DNA from: an uncultured Jannaschia sp.
GTDB lineage: Bacteria; Pseudomonadota; Alphaproteobacteria; Rhodobacterales; Rhodobacteraceae
Reading direction: 5' to 3'
Assembly: GCA_947494145.1 (NCBI GenBank)
Contig: CANLTZ010000011.1
Location: 62,001 to 126,000 of the forward strand
Length of the DNA stretch: 64,000 nucleotides
Each line of letters opens with the position of its first letter. Positions within the stretch are counted from its first letter, which is position 1. A program made the translations under genes and the position numbers. Of the stretch, positions 48,931 to 57,590 are shown in pieces. The notes under the pieces were generated by a model. It worked only from the letters and a program-made list of their open reading frames with translations. It was not told the origin of the DNA and made no database searches.

Positions 48931-50016
48931 TTACAGGGGGATCCATTTGTAGGGCACGCCTTCAAGCTTGGAAAATGTCTCAACCCCATGCCGTCGAATC
49001 CGGTCGAGCCTGTCCTCCGGCAACGTCCCCTCAACCGTCACGGTGATGTCGAAGTAATCTTCGTCAAACCGGACGATCACACCATCCACGGCAATTCGAT
49101 ACCGTCTAAAGCTATCCTCCGGCTGTTCCACAATCTCGTGCGGAACGGGCAGCTGGTAGCGCGCATCGTACAAAGCGGCATCCACGATCAGGCCACGCGC
49201 CGCGAATTCGGAACGGTAGCGTTCGGCAAAGGTGCTTGGGCGGGATGACCCATTGGCACGCGCAACCTCGGAAATCGCCCAAAGGTCGTTTGGGCTGCCA
49301 TCCTCGCGCATGAGCATCCAGCGGGTGAAGGCCTTCGTCTCCAATGCTGTCCAGGTCTTGGCGCGAAGGTCCAGCTTCCAGGTCGTCAGGTTCTCGACAA
49401 ATCTGAGTTCCTCGGAATGCATAACCTCGCCACCGCACAAGACGATGCCCTCGCCCCCATCGTCCAACGTGGCAAGGTGGTCGAACAGCCAGGATGGCGG
49501 CGTGCCCGATATTCTTTCGTGGTGGATAGACAAATCCTTCAGGTCCAGGCGGTAGACATCTGTTCTGCCCCTGCAGCGATCATCGGGATAGCGCAAGCCG
49601 CCGACGATCCAGATCGTGTCATCGACCAATGTCGCCGTGTGGAAATCCGTCGGCGGGAAAACGTCCCTGGGATAGCCGTAGATCTCCGTCAACCCATCGG
49701 GCCGACGCACGATCACATCGTTGTAGATATAGAAGTCAGGATCATAGTGATCCTCATGTTCGCCACCGATCAGGACATGTGACCCGTCGGGCAAAGGCGT
49801 GTCGGTTTGGCCCATTCGGGTGTTGCACCAGGCCGGTGACATCTTTTCGTCAACACCGATCGCGCGATGTGCGCGGTACGGCGTGGCCCCCGTCTCAACC
49901 AGCCAGGTCCAGACATCGTTCGTCTGACATTCCGGGTTCGCATTACCACGGCGCGGCACGCACCAATCCTTGAATTGCGCGCGCACGGACTCGGGGGCCA
50001 CTAACTTCTTCTTCAT
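48931..50016 (-). CDS. Kelch-like beta-propeller protein
   Basis: A 361-residue protein with Kelch-like repeats: GSHVLIGGEHEDHYDPDFYI then YNDVIV, TIWIVGGLRYPDDRCRGRTD then VYRLDL, and GIVLCGGEVMHSEELRFVEN then LTTWKLDL, each with the glycine pair and aromatic spacing of the motif. No signal peptide is seen. The start MKKKLVAPESV at 50016 is the best choice. The final 80 residues are not propeller-like. It converges with the ABC operon and is not obviously linked to it. Function is unknown; the propeller suggests a binding role. Confidence 0.72.
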   Translation of the reverse strand: MKKKLVAPESVRAQFKDWCVPRRGNANPECQTNDVWTWLVETGATPYRAHRAIGVDEKMSPAWCNTRMGQTDTPLPDGSHVLIGGEHEDHYDPDFYIYNDVIVRRPDGLTEIYGYPRDVFPPTDFHTATLVDDTIWIVGGLRYPDDRCRGRTDVYRLDLKDLSIHHERISGTPPSWLFDHLATLDDGGEGIVLCGGEVMHSEELRFVENLTTWKLDLRAKTWTALETKAFTRWMLMREDGSPNDLWAISEVARANGSSRPSTFAERYRSEFAARGLIVDAALYDARYQLPVPHEIVEQPEDSFRRYRIAVDGVIVRFDEDYFDITVTVEGTLPEDRLDRIRRHGVETFSKLEGVPYKWIPL

Positions 50017-50230
50017 GGGAAATTGCCGGTCTGTCCGGCGATGGTTTCGAAACGAAAGCCCAGGCGGGCTATGACACCGCGCGCCAGATCTCAAGCGCCC
50101 CGATCACCCGCCCCAGGTGACGCATCGCGGCCACACCGGCGCCGCGCAGGCGCATCCCCGCCTGCTGCCCAAATCCCGCCACAAATCGGCCCTAGGCTCG
50201 CAACAAAGCAAGAAACGCCGGGCAGTCGTC

Positions 50231-50686
50231 ATGAACCAGGACACGATCCAGCTGCGTCCCATCGTGGATGCGGACCGCGATATCTGGGGCACCCTCTGGA
50301 CAGGATATCTTACCTACTATGAGACCGAATTGCCGCAGGCCGTCTACGACACGGCCTTCGCGCGGCTTCTGTCCGATGATCCGACCACGTTCCAGGGCCT
50401 GATCGCCTGGCAGGGCGACACCGCCCTTGGTCTCGTCCATTGGGTCTTTCATCCCCATATGTGGCGGCCAGAAGGCGTCTGCTATTTGCAGGACCTCTTC
50501 ACCGCGCCCGAGGCGCGGGGCAAAGGCGTGGGCCGCTGCCTGATCGAAGCAGTCTATGCCGCTGCCGATGCGCGCGGGGTTCCGCGCGTCTACTGGCTGA
50601 CGCAGGAATTCAACTACCGCGGCCGCATGCTTTATGATCGCGTCGGCACCAAGACCCCCTTCATCCGCTACGACCGACCACTCTGA
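50231..50686 (+). CDS. GNAT-family N-acetyltransferase
   Basis: A 151-residue acetyltransferase. The acetyl-CoA loop is LFTAPEARGKGVGRCLIEAV, and the C-terminal WLTQEFNYRGRMLYDRVG completes the fold. The start MNQDTIQLRPIVDADR at 50231 fits the family; an in-frame start at 50117 adds a basic, non-conserved extension. It stops directly before the DUF2927 gene. Confidence 0.9.
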   Translation: MNQDTIQLRPIVDADRDIWGTLWTGYLTYYETELPQAVYDTAFARLLSDDPTTFQGLIAWQGDTALGLVHWVFHPHMWRPEGVCYLQDLFTAPEARGKGVGRCLIEAVYAAADARGVPRVYWLTQEFNYRGRMLYDRVGTKTPFIRYDRPL

Positions 50687-52054
50687 ATGTTGCGCCCCTT
50701 CCTGATCCTGGCCGCCACGGCCCTGGCCGCTTGCACGCCCACCGGCGCCGCGGGCCCCGAAGCCACGCGCGCCACCGTCGCCTCCGTCACCGAGGCCCTT
50801 CCCCCCGCGCGCCGCTTTAGCGGGCGCCCCCAACTCGACACGCCGGTTCAGCCCAATGGGCAACTGGCGCGCGACTTCATGGCGCTGACCTTCCAACTTG
50901 AAACCGGCCGCGCCCTGCCCGTCTTCACGCGCTTCGAAGGCCCCATCACCGTGGCAGTCGAAGGCGATGCCCCCGCCAGCCTAGAGGCCGACCTCGACGA
51001 TCTGCTGGACCGCCTTCGCAAAGAGGCGCGGATCGACATCGCCCGCGCGGCCCCCGACGAAATGGGCTCCATCACCATCACAGCCCTGCCACGCCGCCAG
51101 TTGCAAAGCGCCGTGCCCGGCGCAGCCTGCTTCGTGGTGCCCCGGGTCTCGGGCTGGCGCGACTATCTGGCGCGGCGCTTCGGCTCCGACACCGATTGGG
51201 CAACGCTCGATACGCGAAGCCGCGCCAGCGTCTTCCTACCCGCCGATGTCAGCCCCCAGGAAATCCGCGATTGCCTGCACGAAGAAATCGCCCAGGCGCT
51301 TGGCCCACTCAACGACCTCTACCGGCTGCCGGATTCTGTCTTCAACGACGACAACACCCATGTGGTGCTGACCGATTACGACATGCTGATCTTGCGCGCC
51401 TATTACGATGACAGCCTGAAATCCGGCATGGGCCAGGAACAGGTGGCCGAACGCCTTCCGGCCATCATGGCCCGCATCAATCCGCGGGGGCGCCGCGCTG
51501 ACAAGACCGCCACCCAGGAATCCGACGACCGCTGGACCGAGTCGCTCAAGGGCGCGCTGTCGCCCGCAGGCTCACCGCGCGCGCGGCTGACCCATGCGCG
51601 CAATGCCGTCACACTGGCCAAAGCCGCGGGTTGGCAGGATGAACGCCTGGCCTTTTCGCAACTGGCCTTGGGCCGCGCGGCGCTGGCCTCTGACGGGACC
51701 ACCGCCATCGCGTCGTTTCTGGAAGCATCGGCCAGCTACGGCAAACTGGGCCGCAACGGCATCCACTCTGCCCATGTGGCGCTTCAACTGGCCGCCATCG
51801 CGCTGACCTCGGGCCGCCCCGATGCCGCCCTGCGCCATCTGGACGCAGCCATCCCCGCCGCAGATGGCGCGCAGAACGCCTCGCTTCTGGCCACGCTGCT
51901 CTTGATGCGCGCGGAAGCCGCTGAATTGCAGGGCGCCCGGTCCGAGGCCGCGCGCATCCGCCGCGAAGGCCTGGCCTGGGGCCGCTATGCCTGGGGCGAC
52001 CGCCGCCTGATCGAACGCGCCGCCGAGGTTGCGAGCTTGCGTCCGGGCGCGTAA
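50687..52054 (+). CDS. DUF2927-family lipoprotein
   Basis: A 455-residue lipoprotein (MLRPFLILAATALAAC, lipidated Cys16). The central DUF2927 region contains the conserved RASVFLPADVSPQEIRDCLH then EEIAQALGPLNDLYRLPDSV, an HEExxQxLG motif suggestive of metal binding. The C-terminal third is a helical repeat region (SAHVALQLAAIALTSGRPDA) resembling TPRs. Its start follows the acetyltransferase stop with no gap (TGAATG). The family is roseobacter-typical and of unknown function. Confidence 0.87.
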   Translation: MLRPFLILAATALAACTPTGAAGPEATRATVASVTEALPPARRFSGRPQLDTPVQPNGQLARDFMALTFQLETGRALPVFTRFEGPITVAVEGDAPASLEADLDDLLDRLRKEARIDIARAAPDEMGSITITALPRRQLQSAVPGAACFVVPRVSGWRDYLARRFGSDTDWATLDTRSRASVFLPADVSPQEIRDCLHEEIAQALGPLNDLYRLPDSVFNDDNTHVVLTDYDMLILRAYYDDSLKSGMGQEQVAERLPAIMARINPRGRRADKTATQESDDRWTESLKGALSPAGSPRARLTHARNAVTLAKAAGWQDERLAFSQLALGRAALASDGTTAIASFLEASASYGKLGRNGIHSAHVALQLAAIALTSGRPDAALRHLDAAIPAADGAQNASLLATLLLMRAEAAELQGARSEAARIRREGLAWGRYAWGDRRLIERAAEVASLRPGA

Positions 52055-52064
52055 GTCGCACCCC

Positions 52065-52226
52065 ATGTTGCCGCTCATCACCGCATTGCTTGGCGCCGTT
52101 GCAGGCGCCGTCACCGCCCGACGCAAGAAGGGCTCCGGCTTTGACATGGCGCAATGGGCCGCGGTCTGGGCGATCATCGGGGGGCTCTTGGGCCTGTTCG
52201 CCTCGATCCTGCTGACCCGGACTTGA
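52065..52226 (+). CDS. 53-residue membrane peptide
   Basis: A short open frame beginning MLPLITALLGAVAGAVTARR. The product has two hydrophobic segments (PLITALLGAVAGAVTA and WAAVWAIIGGLLGLFASILL) around a basic loop (RRKKGSG). It lies 10 bases after the DUF2927 gene and 10 bases before the VWA gene, all on one strand, which supports it being a real operon member. It would be a small two-helix inner-membrane protein. Function is unknown. Confidence 0.6.
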   Translation: MLPLITALLGAVAGAVTARRKKGSGFDMAQWAAVWAIIGGLLGLFASILLTRT

Positions 52227-52236
52227 GGGCGCGCGC

Positions 52237-53421
52237 ATGTTCCTGCGCTTCTTTGAAACCCTGCGCGCCGCCGGCGTCCCCGTCAGCCTGCGCGAACATC
52301 TCACCTTCCTGGAAGCCATGTCCGCCGACCTCGTCATCTATGACGTGGAAGGTTTCTACCATCTGGCCCGCGCCGCTTTGGTCAAGGATGAACGCCATAT
52401 CGACCGCTTCGACCGCGCCTTTGCGGCGACCTTCGAAGGTCTCGAAAACATCTCGGTCGCCGATGTCTTGCGCGCCGTGGACCTGCCCGAAGACTGGCTG
52501 GAAAAGCGCGCCGAAAAGCACCTGACCGACGAAGAACGCGCCGAAATCGAGGCATTGGGCGGCTTCGACAAGCTGATGGAGACGCTGCGCGAGCGTCTGA
52601 AGGAACAGCAGGGCCGCCACCAGGGCGGCTCCAAATGGATCGGCACCGCCGGGACGTCGCCCTTCGGCGCCTATGGCTACAACCCCGAAGGCGTGCGCAT
52701 CGGCCAGGATGGCAGTCGCCACCAGCGCGCCGTCAAGGTCTGGGACAAGCGCGAATTCCGCAATCTGGACGACAGCGTCGAATTGGGCACCCGCAACATC
52801 AAAGTGGCGCTCAAACGTCTGCGCAACTGGGCCCGCGACGGCGCGGCGGATGAGTTGGACCTGGACGGCACGATCCGGTCCACGGCGAAACATGGCTATC
52901 TGGATGTTCAGACCCGGCCCGAACGGCGCAATGCCGTGAAGGTGCTGCTGTTTCTGGATGTCGGCGGCTCCATGGATCCTTATATCAAGGTCCTGGAAGA
53001 ACTCTTTTCCGCCGCCCGCGCCGAATTCCGCACCATGGAGCATTTCTACTTCCACAATTGCCTTTACGAAGGCGTCTGGAAGGACAATCGCCGCCGCTGG
53101 AACGAGGTCACGCCCACCATGGATGTCCTCAACACCTACGGCCCCGATTACCGCTGCATCTTCGTGGGCGATGCGTCCATGTCGCCCTACGAAATCGCCT
53201 ATCCGGGCGGCGCCAATGAGCATTGGAACGACGAAGCGGGCCAAGTCTGGCTGGAACGGGCCCGCGCGCAATGGGCCTCCAACCTCTGGATCAACCCGCT
53301 GCCCCGGAGTCATTGGGATTACACCCAATCCGTCCGCATGATTCGCGAGATCTTCGAAGATCGGATGGTGCCAATGACGTTGGAGGGCCTGTCGGCGGGC
53401 ATGCGCCTTCTGACGCGCTGA
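52237..53421 (+). CDS. VWA-domain protein (CoxE-like)
   Basis: A 394-residue protein. The N-terminal half is helical with a basic, charged middle. The C-terminal half has a von Willebrand A domain with metal-ion-dependent adhesion site DVGGSMD (about residue 243), where the consensus is DxSxS: the second position is Gly rather than Ser, with Ser and Asp following, so metal binding may be altered. CoxE-like VWA proteins usually partner MoxR-type AAA ATPases, but none is visible in the window. No signal peptide is present. Confidence 0.88.
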   Translation: MFLRFFETLRAAGVPVSLREHLTFLEAMSADLVIYDVEGFYHLARAALVKDERHIDRFDRAFAATFEGLENISVADVLRAVDLPEDWLEKRAEKHLTDEERAEIEALGGFDKLMETLRERLKEQQGRHQGGSKWIGTAGTSPFGAYGYNPEGVRIGQDGSRHQRAVKVWDKREFRNLDDSVELGTRNIKVALKRLRNWARDGAADELDLDGTIRSTAKHGYLDVQTRPERRNAVKVLLFLDVGGSMDPYIKVLEELFSAARAEFRTMEHFYFHNCLYEGVWKDNRRRWNEVTPTMDVLNTYGPDYRCIFVGDASMSPYEIAYPGGANEHWNDEAGQVWLERARAQWASNLWINPLPRSHWDYTQSVRMIREIFEDRMVPMTLEGLSAGMRLLTR

Positions 53422-53610
53422 TACTGCCGCGCTGGCACGGCACCACGCAGCCTGGCGCTTGAGGGGCGACCGTCACACGCCTACATTCGGACGACCAAAA
53501 TCCGTATAATATATTGATTTTATTTATTTTCATGAAAGTCTTTCTGAGACAGTCCCGCCCAACTTCACAACCAAAGCCTAGTCTCATCCCCCCTGCGCCA
53601 TGCTTTCCCC

Positions 53611-53841
53611 ATGACCCTCGCCCCTGTCTTCGACATCACCCGCGATACGTCGCGCCACATCGCCTTCGGTGCGGGCCCCCATTTCTGCGCGGGCGCCGCC
53701 GCCTCCCGCGCGCTGGTGGCAGAGGTCGCCCTGCCCCTTCTCTCCGACCGCTTCCCAGGCCTTACCCTCAACGGCCCCGTGCGCTTCCATGGCTGGGCCT
53801 TCCGCGGCCCCCTTTCGGTCCCGGTCCACTGGGGCACCTGA
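53611..53841 (+). pseudogene. Cytochrome P450 C-terminal remnant
   Basis: The 76-residue open frame is the C-terminus of a cytochrome P450. It contains the heme-binding loop HIAFGAGPHFCAGAAASR with the cysteine that ligates heme, preceded by PVFDITRDTSR and followed by ALPLLSDRFPGLTLNG. A P450 needs about 400 residues, and the upstream 190 bases, AT-rich around 53500-53550, contain no further P450 sequence in any frame. It is therefore a truncated leftover, probably without function. Confidence 0.75.
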
Positions 53842-53847
53842 CCCTGG

Positions 53848-53869
53848 CTTCTTCCTGGTAAAAATATCC
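53848..53869 (+). repeat. Short dispersed post-gene motif, copy 2
   Basis: The stretch containing TTCTTCCTGGTAAAAATATCC, just after the P450 remnant, matches the motif at 25807-25829 with a few substitutions. Its role is unknown. Confidence 0.4.
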
Positions 53870-53974
53870 ACGGCACCAACGCCGCCACGGGCGCGACGCA
53901 GGCCACCCCAGGCACCACGCGCGCCAAAGGACCGCAGGGCTGGGACATGTCGAAATCCGCCCCATATAAAGCCC

Positions 53975-54679
53975 ATGATCAAACTGCCTGCCCTCCTTCT
54001 GGCCATCGGCTATGGCCTGATGCTCTGGCTCTTTTCCGCCTGGCGGCTCAAGCGTCAGATGGATGCGACCTCCACCCCTTTGGCCGACCCCACGCTGGAA
54101 CGGGTCTTTGGCCGGATGGCCGATGTCTTGGAAGTCGACCGCATCCGCGTCAACGTCCACGAGGTGGAACCCGTCAATGGCCTCGCCGCTCCCGATGGCC
54201 GTATTTTTCTGACCCGCGGGTTCCTCAACAAGTACAAGGCGGGCGAGGTGACCGCCGAAGAACTGGCCAGCGTCGTCGCCCATGAATTGGGCCATGTGTC
54301 CCTGGGCCATGCGCGGCGACGATTGATCGATTTCTCGGGCCAGAATGCCATCCGCGTCGTGCTGGCAGGCGTGCTGGGCCGCCTTGTGCCCGGCATCGGC
54401 GTCTGGGTGGCCAATGCAATCTCATCCATGGTGGCGGCGCGCCTGTCGCGTCAGGACGAATACGAGGCCGACGCCTATGCCAGCGCCCTGTTGGTGAAAT
54501 CCGGCATCGGGTTGGAGCCGCAGAAGTCGCTGTTCCGCAAGCTCGGCAAGTTGACCGGCATGGGGGGCGTCGGCGCGCCTGCCTGGCTCATGAGTCACCC
54601 GAAATCCGAAGACCGCATCGCCGCCATCGAAGCGTTGGAGGCCCGCTGGTCTCAGCCCCGGCTCGACCCGCCCCGATAA
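53975..54679 (+). CDS. M48-family zinc metallopeptidase
   Basis: A 234-residue peptidase. An N-terminal membrane anchor (LPALLLAIGYGLMLWLFSAW) is followed by the catalytic HELGH (residues 103-107), a downstream DEYEADAYA with the third zinc ligand, and HPKSEDRIAAIEAL at the C-terminus. It is Ste24/HtpX/LoiP-like and probably works in membrane or envelope protein quality control. The start MIKLPALL at 53975 fits the anchor; longer frames upstream are shadows. Confidence 0.9.
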   Translation: MIKLPALLLAIGYGLMLWLFSAWRLKRQMDATSTPLADPTLERVFGRMADVLEVDRIRVNVHEVEPVNGLAAPDGRIFLTRGFLNKYKAGEVTAEELASVVAHELGHVSLGHARRRLIDFSGQNAIRVVLAGVLGRLVPGIGVWVANAISSMVAARLSRQDEYEADAYASALLVKSGIGLEPQKSLFRKLGKLTGMGGVGAPAWLMSHPKSEDRIAAIEALEARWSQPRLDPPR

Positions 54680-54760
54680 TGGCAAAGGGCGGGATGGCGC
54701 CAAGGAAATATCCGATGCCGCCGCCAGACAGGGATCACGCCAAACGGGCGTCCGTGCAAA

Positions 54761-54778
54761 TGTTTCGCACGCGAAACA
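54761..54778. promoter_or_regulatory. Inverted repeat TGTTTCG-N4-CGAAACA
   Basis: An 18-base perfect dyad in the 198-base region before the PfkB kinase gene, about 100 bases upstream of its start and beside an AT-rich stretch (TTTATTAACAATAGGTTAAG). It could be an operator. It resembles the ParB site parS but has two extra central bases. Confidence 0.45.
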
Positions 54779-54877
54779 ATTTATTAACAATAGGTTAAGA
54801 ACCCGCCGCGGCTCCACGCGCCCAAAACCGCCCGCCCCCAACTGGACCCTGCCCCGCCCGTCGTGCATCACCGCGCC

Positions 54878-55741
54878 ATGAAACCCGATCTTCTCTGCAT
54901 CGGCTCGGTCCTGTGGGACATCATCGGCCGCGCGCCCGTTCATATGGAGCGCGGCGCCGATGTGGGCGGCCGGATCGAGCGTAACCCAGGCGGTGTCGCG
55001 CTCAACATCGCCATGGCTGCCAAGGCCTATGGCATGACGCCTGCCCTTCTGTCCGTCGTGGGCCGCGATGCGGAGGGGGAGGAACTGGTGGGCCTGCTCA
55101 CACGGCGGGGTCTGGTGACAGACACGCTCTACCGCTCCGACGACCTGCCAACCGATGTTTATATGGCCGTGGAAGGCGCCAATGGCCTGATCGCCGCCAT
55201 CGCCGACGCCCATTCGCTGGAGGAAGTGGGCGACAAGGTTCTGACACCCCTATGGGATATGGCTTGGTCCGGGCCCATCGCGCTGGATGGCAACCTGACG
55301 GCGGATCTGCTGGCGCGCATCGCAGCCGATGCCCGGCTGGCCCGCGCCGATCTGCGCGTGGCCCCCGCCTCGCCCGGCAAGGCGGACCGCCTGGCCCCGT
55401 TCCTGAGCCACGGCAGCACGACGCTTTACGTCAACTTGGAAGAAGCAGCGACCCTGCTGCTTGACCGCCCCAAGGACGCCGCCGAGGCCGCCGCCGCCCT
55501 GCGGCAAAAGGGCCTGCACCGTGCGCTGGTCACCGATGGCGGGCGCCTGGCGGCGTCGGCCAGCCCCGATGGGATCATAACCGGTACGCCGCCCGACGTG
55601 CTTGTCACGCGCGTGACCGGCGCGGGCGACACCTTCATGGCCGCCCATATCGCCGCAGAAACGGGCGGCGCCGACGAAGCCGCCGCCCTTGCGCGCGCTT
55701 TGCAGGCGGCGGCGACCTATGTGTCCTCCGACAGCTATTGA
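54878..55741 (+). CDS. PfkB-family sugar/nucleoside kinase
   Basis: A 287-residue ribokinase-fold kinase. The N-terminal LLCIGSVLWDIIGRAP and GGRIERNPGGVALNIAMA bind the sugar, and VTRVTGAGDTFMAAHI holds the catalytic Asp and anion hole. The shape is close to pseudouridine kinases, but no psuG neighbour is seen, so the substrate remains open. The start MKPDLLCIGS at 54878 is preferred to one five codons upstream. Confidence 0.88.
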   Translation: MKPDLLCIGSVLWDIIGRAPVHMERGADVGGRIERNPGGVALNIAMAAKAYGMTPALLSVVGRDAEGEELVGLLTRRGLVTDTLYRSDDLPTDVYMAVEGANGLIAAIADAHSLEEVGDKVLTPLWDMAWSGPIALDGNLTADLLARIAADARLARADLRVAPASPGKADRLAPFLSHGSTTLYVNLEEAATLLLDRPKDAAEAAAALRQKGLHRALVTDGGRLAASASPDGIITGTPPDVLVTRVTGAGDTFMAAHIAAETGGADEAAALARALQAAATYVSSDSY

Positions 55742-55806
55742 TTGCCTTGTTCACGCCCACAGACCCGCCTATGTCCAGGGTGTGAGCGCCATGACCGACC
55801 ATTACA

Positions 55807-56514
55807 ATGCATCTGGGTGACGACCTGCCCCCAAGACCGGCGAAGCCAGGCATCCTGGCGCGGATCAGGAACAACTTCCTGACCGGGTTGATCGTGATCG
55901 CCCCGATCGGCCTGACCTTCTGGCTGATTTGGTCTGTGATCGGCTGGTTCGACGGTTGGGTCTTGCCCTTCATCCCGCTGAGCTACCGGCCCGATATGTG
56001 GCTGTTGCAGCGCTTCGGGCTGGACCTGGATATCCGCGGCATCGGCGTGGGCATCTTCCTGATCTTCACGCTTCTGGTGGGTTGGATGGCCAAGGGTCTG
56101 ATTGGCCGGTCCATCCTGCGTTGGGCGGAAAACCTCGTGCAGACCATGCCGGTCGTCCGTTCGGTCTATGGCGGGCTCAAGCAGATCGCGGAAACCATTC
56201 TGGCCCAGGACAATTCCAGCTTTGAGCGGGCCTGTCTGGTGGAATATCCGCGCCGGGGCATCTGGGCCATCGCCTTCGTGTCGACCAGCGCCAAGGGGGA
56301 AATCCGGGCGCGCGCCGACCAGGCCATGCTGTCGGTCTTTCTGCCGACCACACCCAACCCCACATCGGGCTTTCTGCTGTTTTTGCCGGAAGAAGACGTC
56401 ATCTTGCTGGACATGAGCGTCGAGGATGCCGCCAAGCTCGTCATCTCAGCGGGCCTCGTCTATCCGGGCGAACGCCCGGAGGAAGCCCGCGAAGGTGCGG
56501 TGGCAGTCAGCTAA
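55807..56514 (+). CDS. DUF502 membrane protein
   Basis: A 235-residue protein with two transmembrane helices: NNFLTGLIVIAPIGLTFWLI then WSVIGW, and IRGIGVGIFLIFTLLVGWMA. A conserved cytoplasmic part follows (VQTMPVVRSVYGGLKQIAET). DUF502 proteins are widespread and of unknown function. It is 65 bases after the kinase gene and may be co-transcribed with it. Confidence 0.9.
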   Translation: MHLGDDLPPRPAKPGILARIRNNFLTGLIVIAPIGLTFWLIWSVIGWFDGWVLPFIPLSYRPDMWLLQRFGLDLDIRGIGVGIFLIFTLLVGWMAKGLIGRSILRWAENLVQTMPVVRSVYGGLKQIAETILAQDNSSFERACLVEYPRRGIWAIAFVSTSAKGEIRARADQAMLSVFLPTTPNPTSGFLLFLPEEDVILLDMSVEDAAKLVISAGLVYPGERPEEAREGAVAVS

Positions 56515-56538
56515 CCAACGACACCGGCCCGAGACGGC

Positions 56539-56799
56539 TTACGCCTTGGGTGTATCGCGGTATTCCCCGTCGTGGATATGGTCCAGCCGGGCCTGCAAAT
56601 CGTCGGGCAGCGTTTCGGGCCGGACCATGACTTTGCCGTCATGGGCCGAGGCGATCTGCTCTGGTCCGATGACGATATCGCCGTAGCCTTCGAAATAGAC
56701 GATCAGGGTATCGGGCCGCACTTCGCGCACGGCGCCGATGCCGGTTTCGCCGTCGCGGATGAACACCTCATCTTCGATACGGATGGTGGAGAGCGGCAT
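56539..56799 (-). CDS. 86-residue conserved hypothetical protein
   Basis: A small acidic protein beginning MPLSTIRIEDEVFIRDGETG, with beta-rich character around VREVRPDTLIVYFEGYGDIV and a polar helix at the end. The fold looks like an SH3- or PRC-barrel-like domain, but no family is firmly recognised. A ribosome site GAGGAT lies just upstream of the start. It converges with DUF502. Confidence 0.7.
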   Translation of the reverse strand: MPLSTIRIEDEVFIRDGETGIGAVREVRPDTLIVYFEGYGDIVIGPEQIASAHDGKVMVRPETLPDDLQARLDHIHDGEYRDTPKA

Positions 56800-56917
56800 G
56801 GGATCCTCCTCAGCTCACATGGCCCATGGTCGCATTTTCGCAGCCTTCGGCAAAGCGGGCATTGACCAGGCAGCGGGGCGGCTCACCTTTTGGTCTGTGC
56901 GTTTGAGAGGTTTGCCC

Positions 56918-57400
56918 ATGCGCTGCGTCCTTCTTGGTGCCGCATTCCTGCTGGCCGCGCCCGCCCAGGCGGAGCTTCTGGCCCGCTTCACCGATGCGGC
57001 CCCCGCCGACCGCCTGACGTTGAGCCATGCGGGCGGCTGCCCCTTGCAAGACACGGTGGTCACCATCGAACTGGCCCCGGCGGGTTTGATCTTGGATGTC
57101 ACCGGCAGCGGCGCGGGCGTGGCCGTGTTCCAACCGCTGGTCGTGGAACGCGGGGCCGACCGGTTGGCCGCGGCCCCGGACCCACGCGACGGCGACACGT
57201 CCCTGCGGCTGAGCGTGGCGCGGTTGGCGGCAGGGGACGAAATCGCGATGACGCTGGATCTGGACGAGGCGGCCTCTGCCACGCCGACCCGCGTCTCGGG
57301 TGCGGAAATGGCGGGGGCTGTGCTGCGCATTGGGGATGGCGAGGCGGTGTTCGACACGAATGGCGAGGCGCGGTTGGCTTTGGTGGATTGTATCTCCTGA
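56918..57400 (+). CDS. Secreted hypothetical protein
   Basis: A 160-residue protein with a Sec signal peptide (MRCVLLGAAFLLAAPAQA, cleavage near residue 18). The mature part is predicted all-beta (DTVVTIELAPAGLILDVTGS and AVFQPLVVERGADRLAAAPD) with cysteines near residues 41 and 158 that may form a disulfide. The frame is also open upstream but without a start that fits the signal. No known family is recognised. It ends about 50 bases before the second copy of the 35-bp repeat. Confidence 0.7.
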   Translation: MRCVLLGAAFLLAAPAQAELLARFTDAAPADRLTLSHAGGCPLQDTVVTIELAPAGLILDVTGSGAGVAVFQPLVVERGADRLAAAPDPRDGDTSLRLSVARLAAGDEIAMTLDLDEAASATPTRVSGAEMAGAVLRIGDGEAVFDTNGEARLALVDCIS

Positions 57401-57450
57401 GGCTGCGGGGACACGGCGAATGGGACGGCGCGACCCTGCGCGGCGGGGGA

Positions 57451-57485
57451 AAGCCGGTCCATCGACGGGCCGCGGTTCGGCGATC
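57451..57485 (+). repeat. Dispersed 35-bp repeat, copy 2
   Basis: This matches 26908-26942 at 33 of 35 positions (starts AAGCCGGTCCATCGAC). It lies in the 190-base gap between the secreted hypothetical gene and murD. No coding function is seen. Confidence 0.75.
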
Positions 57486-57590
57486 TGACGGCTCTGCCAG
57501 GGCGCTTTATCGCGCGAAATCCGCAATCGCCCTGAACTGCGCGCCACGATCAGCCAGATCGCCAGGCTGGTCGCGCGTGCCGCACCAGAC

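Noticed and set aside
53505-53510. TATAAT hexamer as a promoter -10 box
   Set aside because: No acceptable -35 element lies at 16-18 bases spacing, and the downstream sequence is the P450 remnant; AT-richness alone explains the match.
54761-54778. Possible parS (ParB-binding) site
   Set aside because: The arms TGTTTC and GAAACA match, but the central spacer is six bases (GCACGC) instead of four (ACGT), and there is no parAB nearby.
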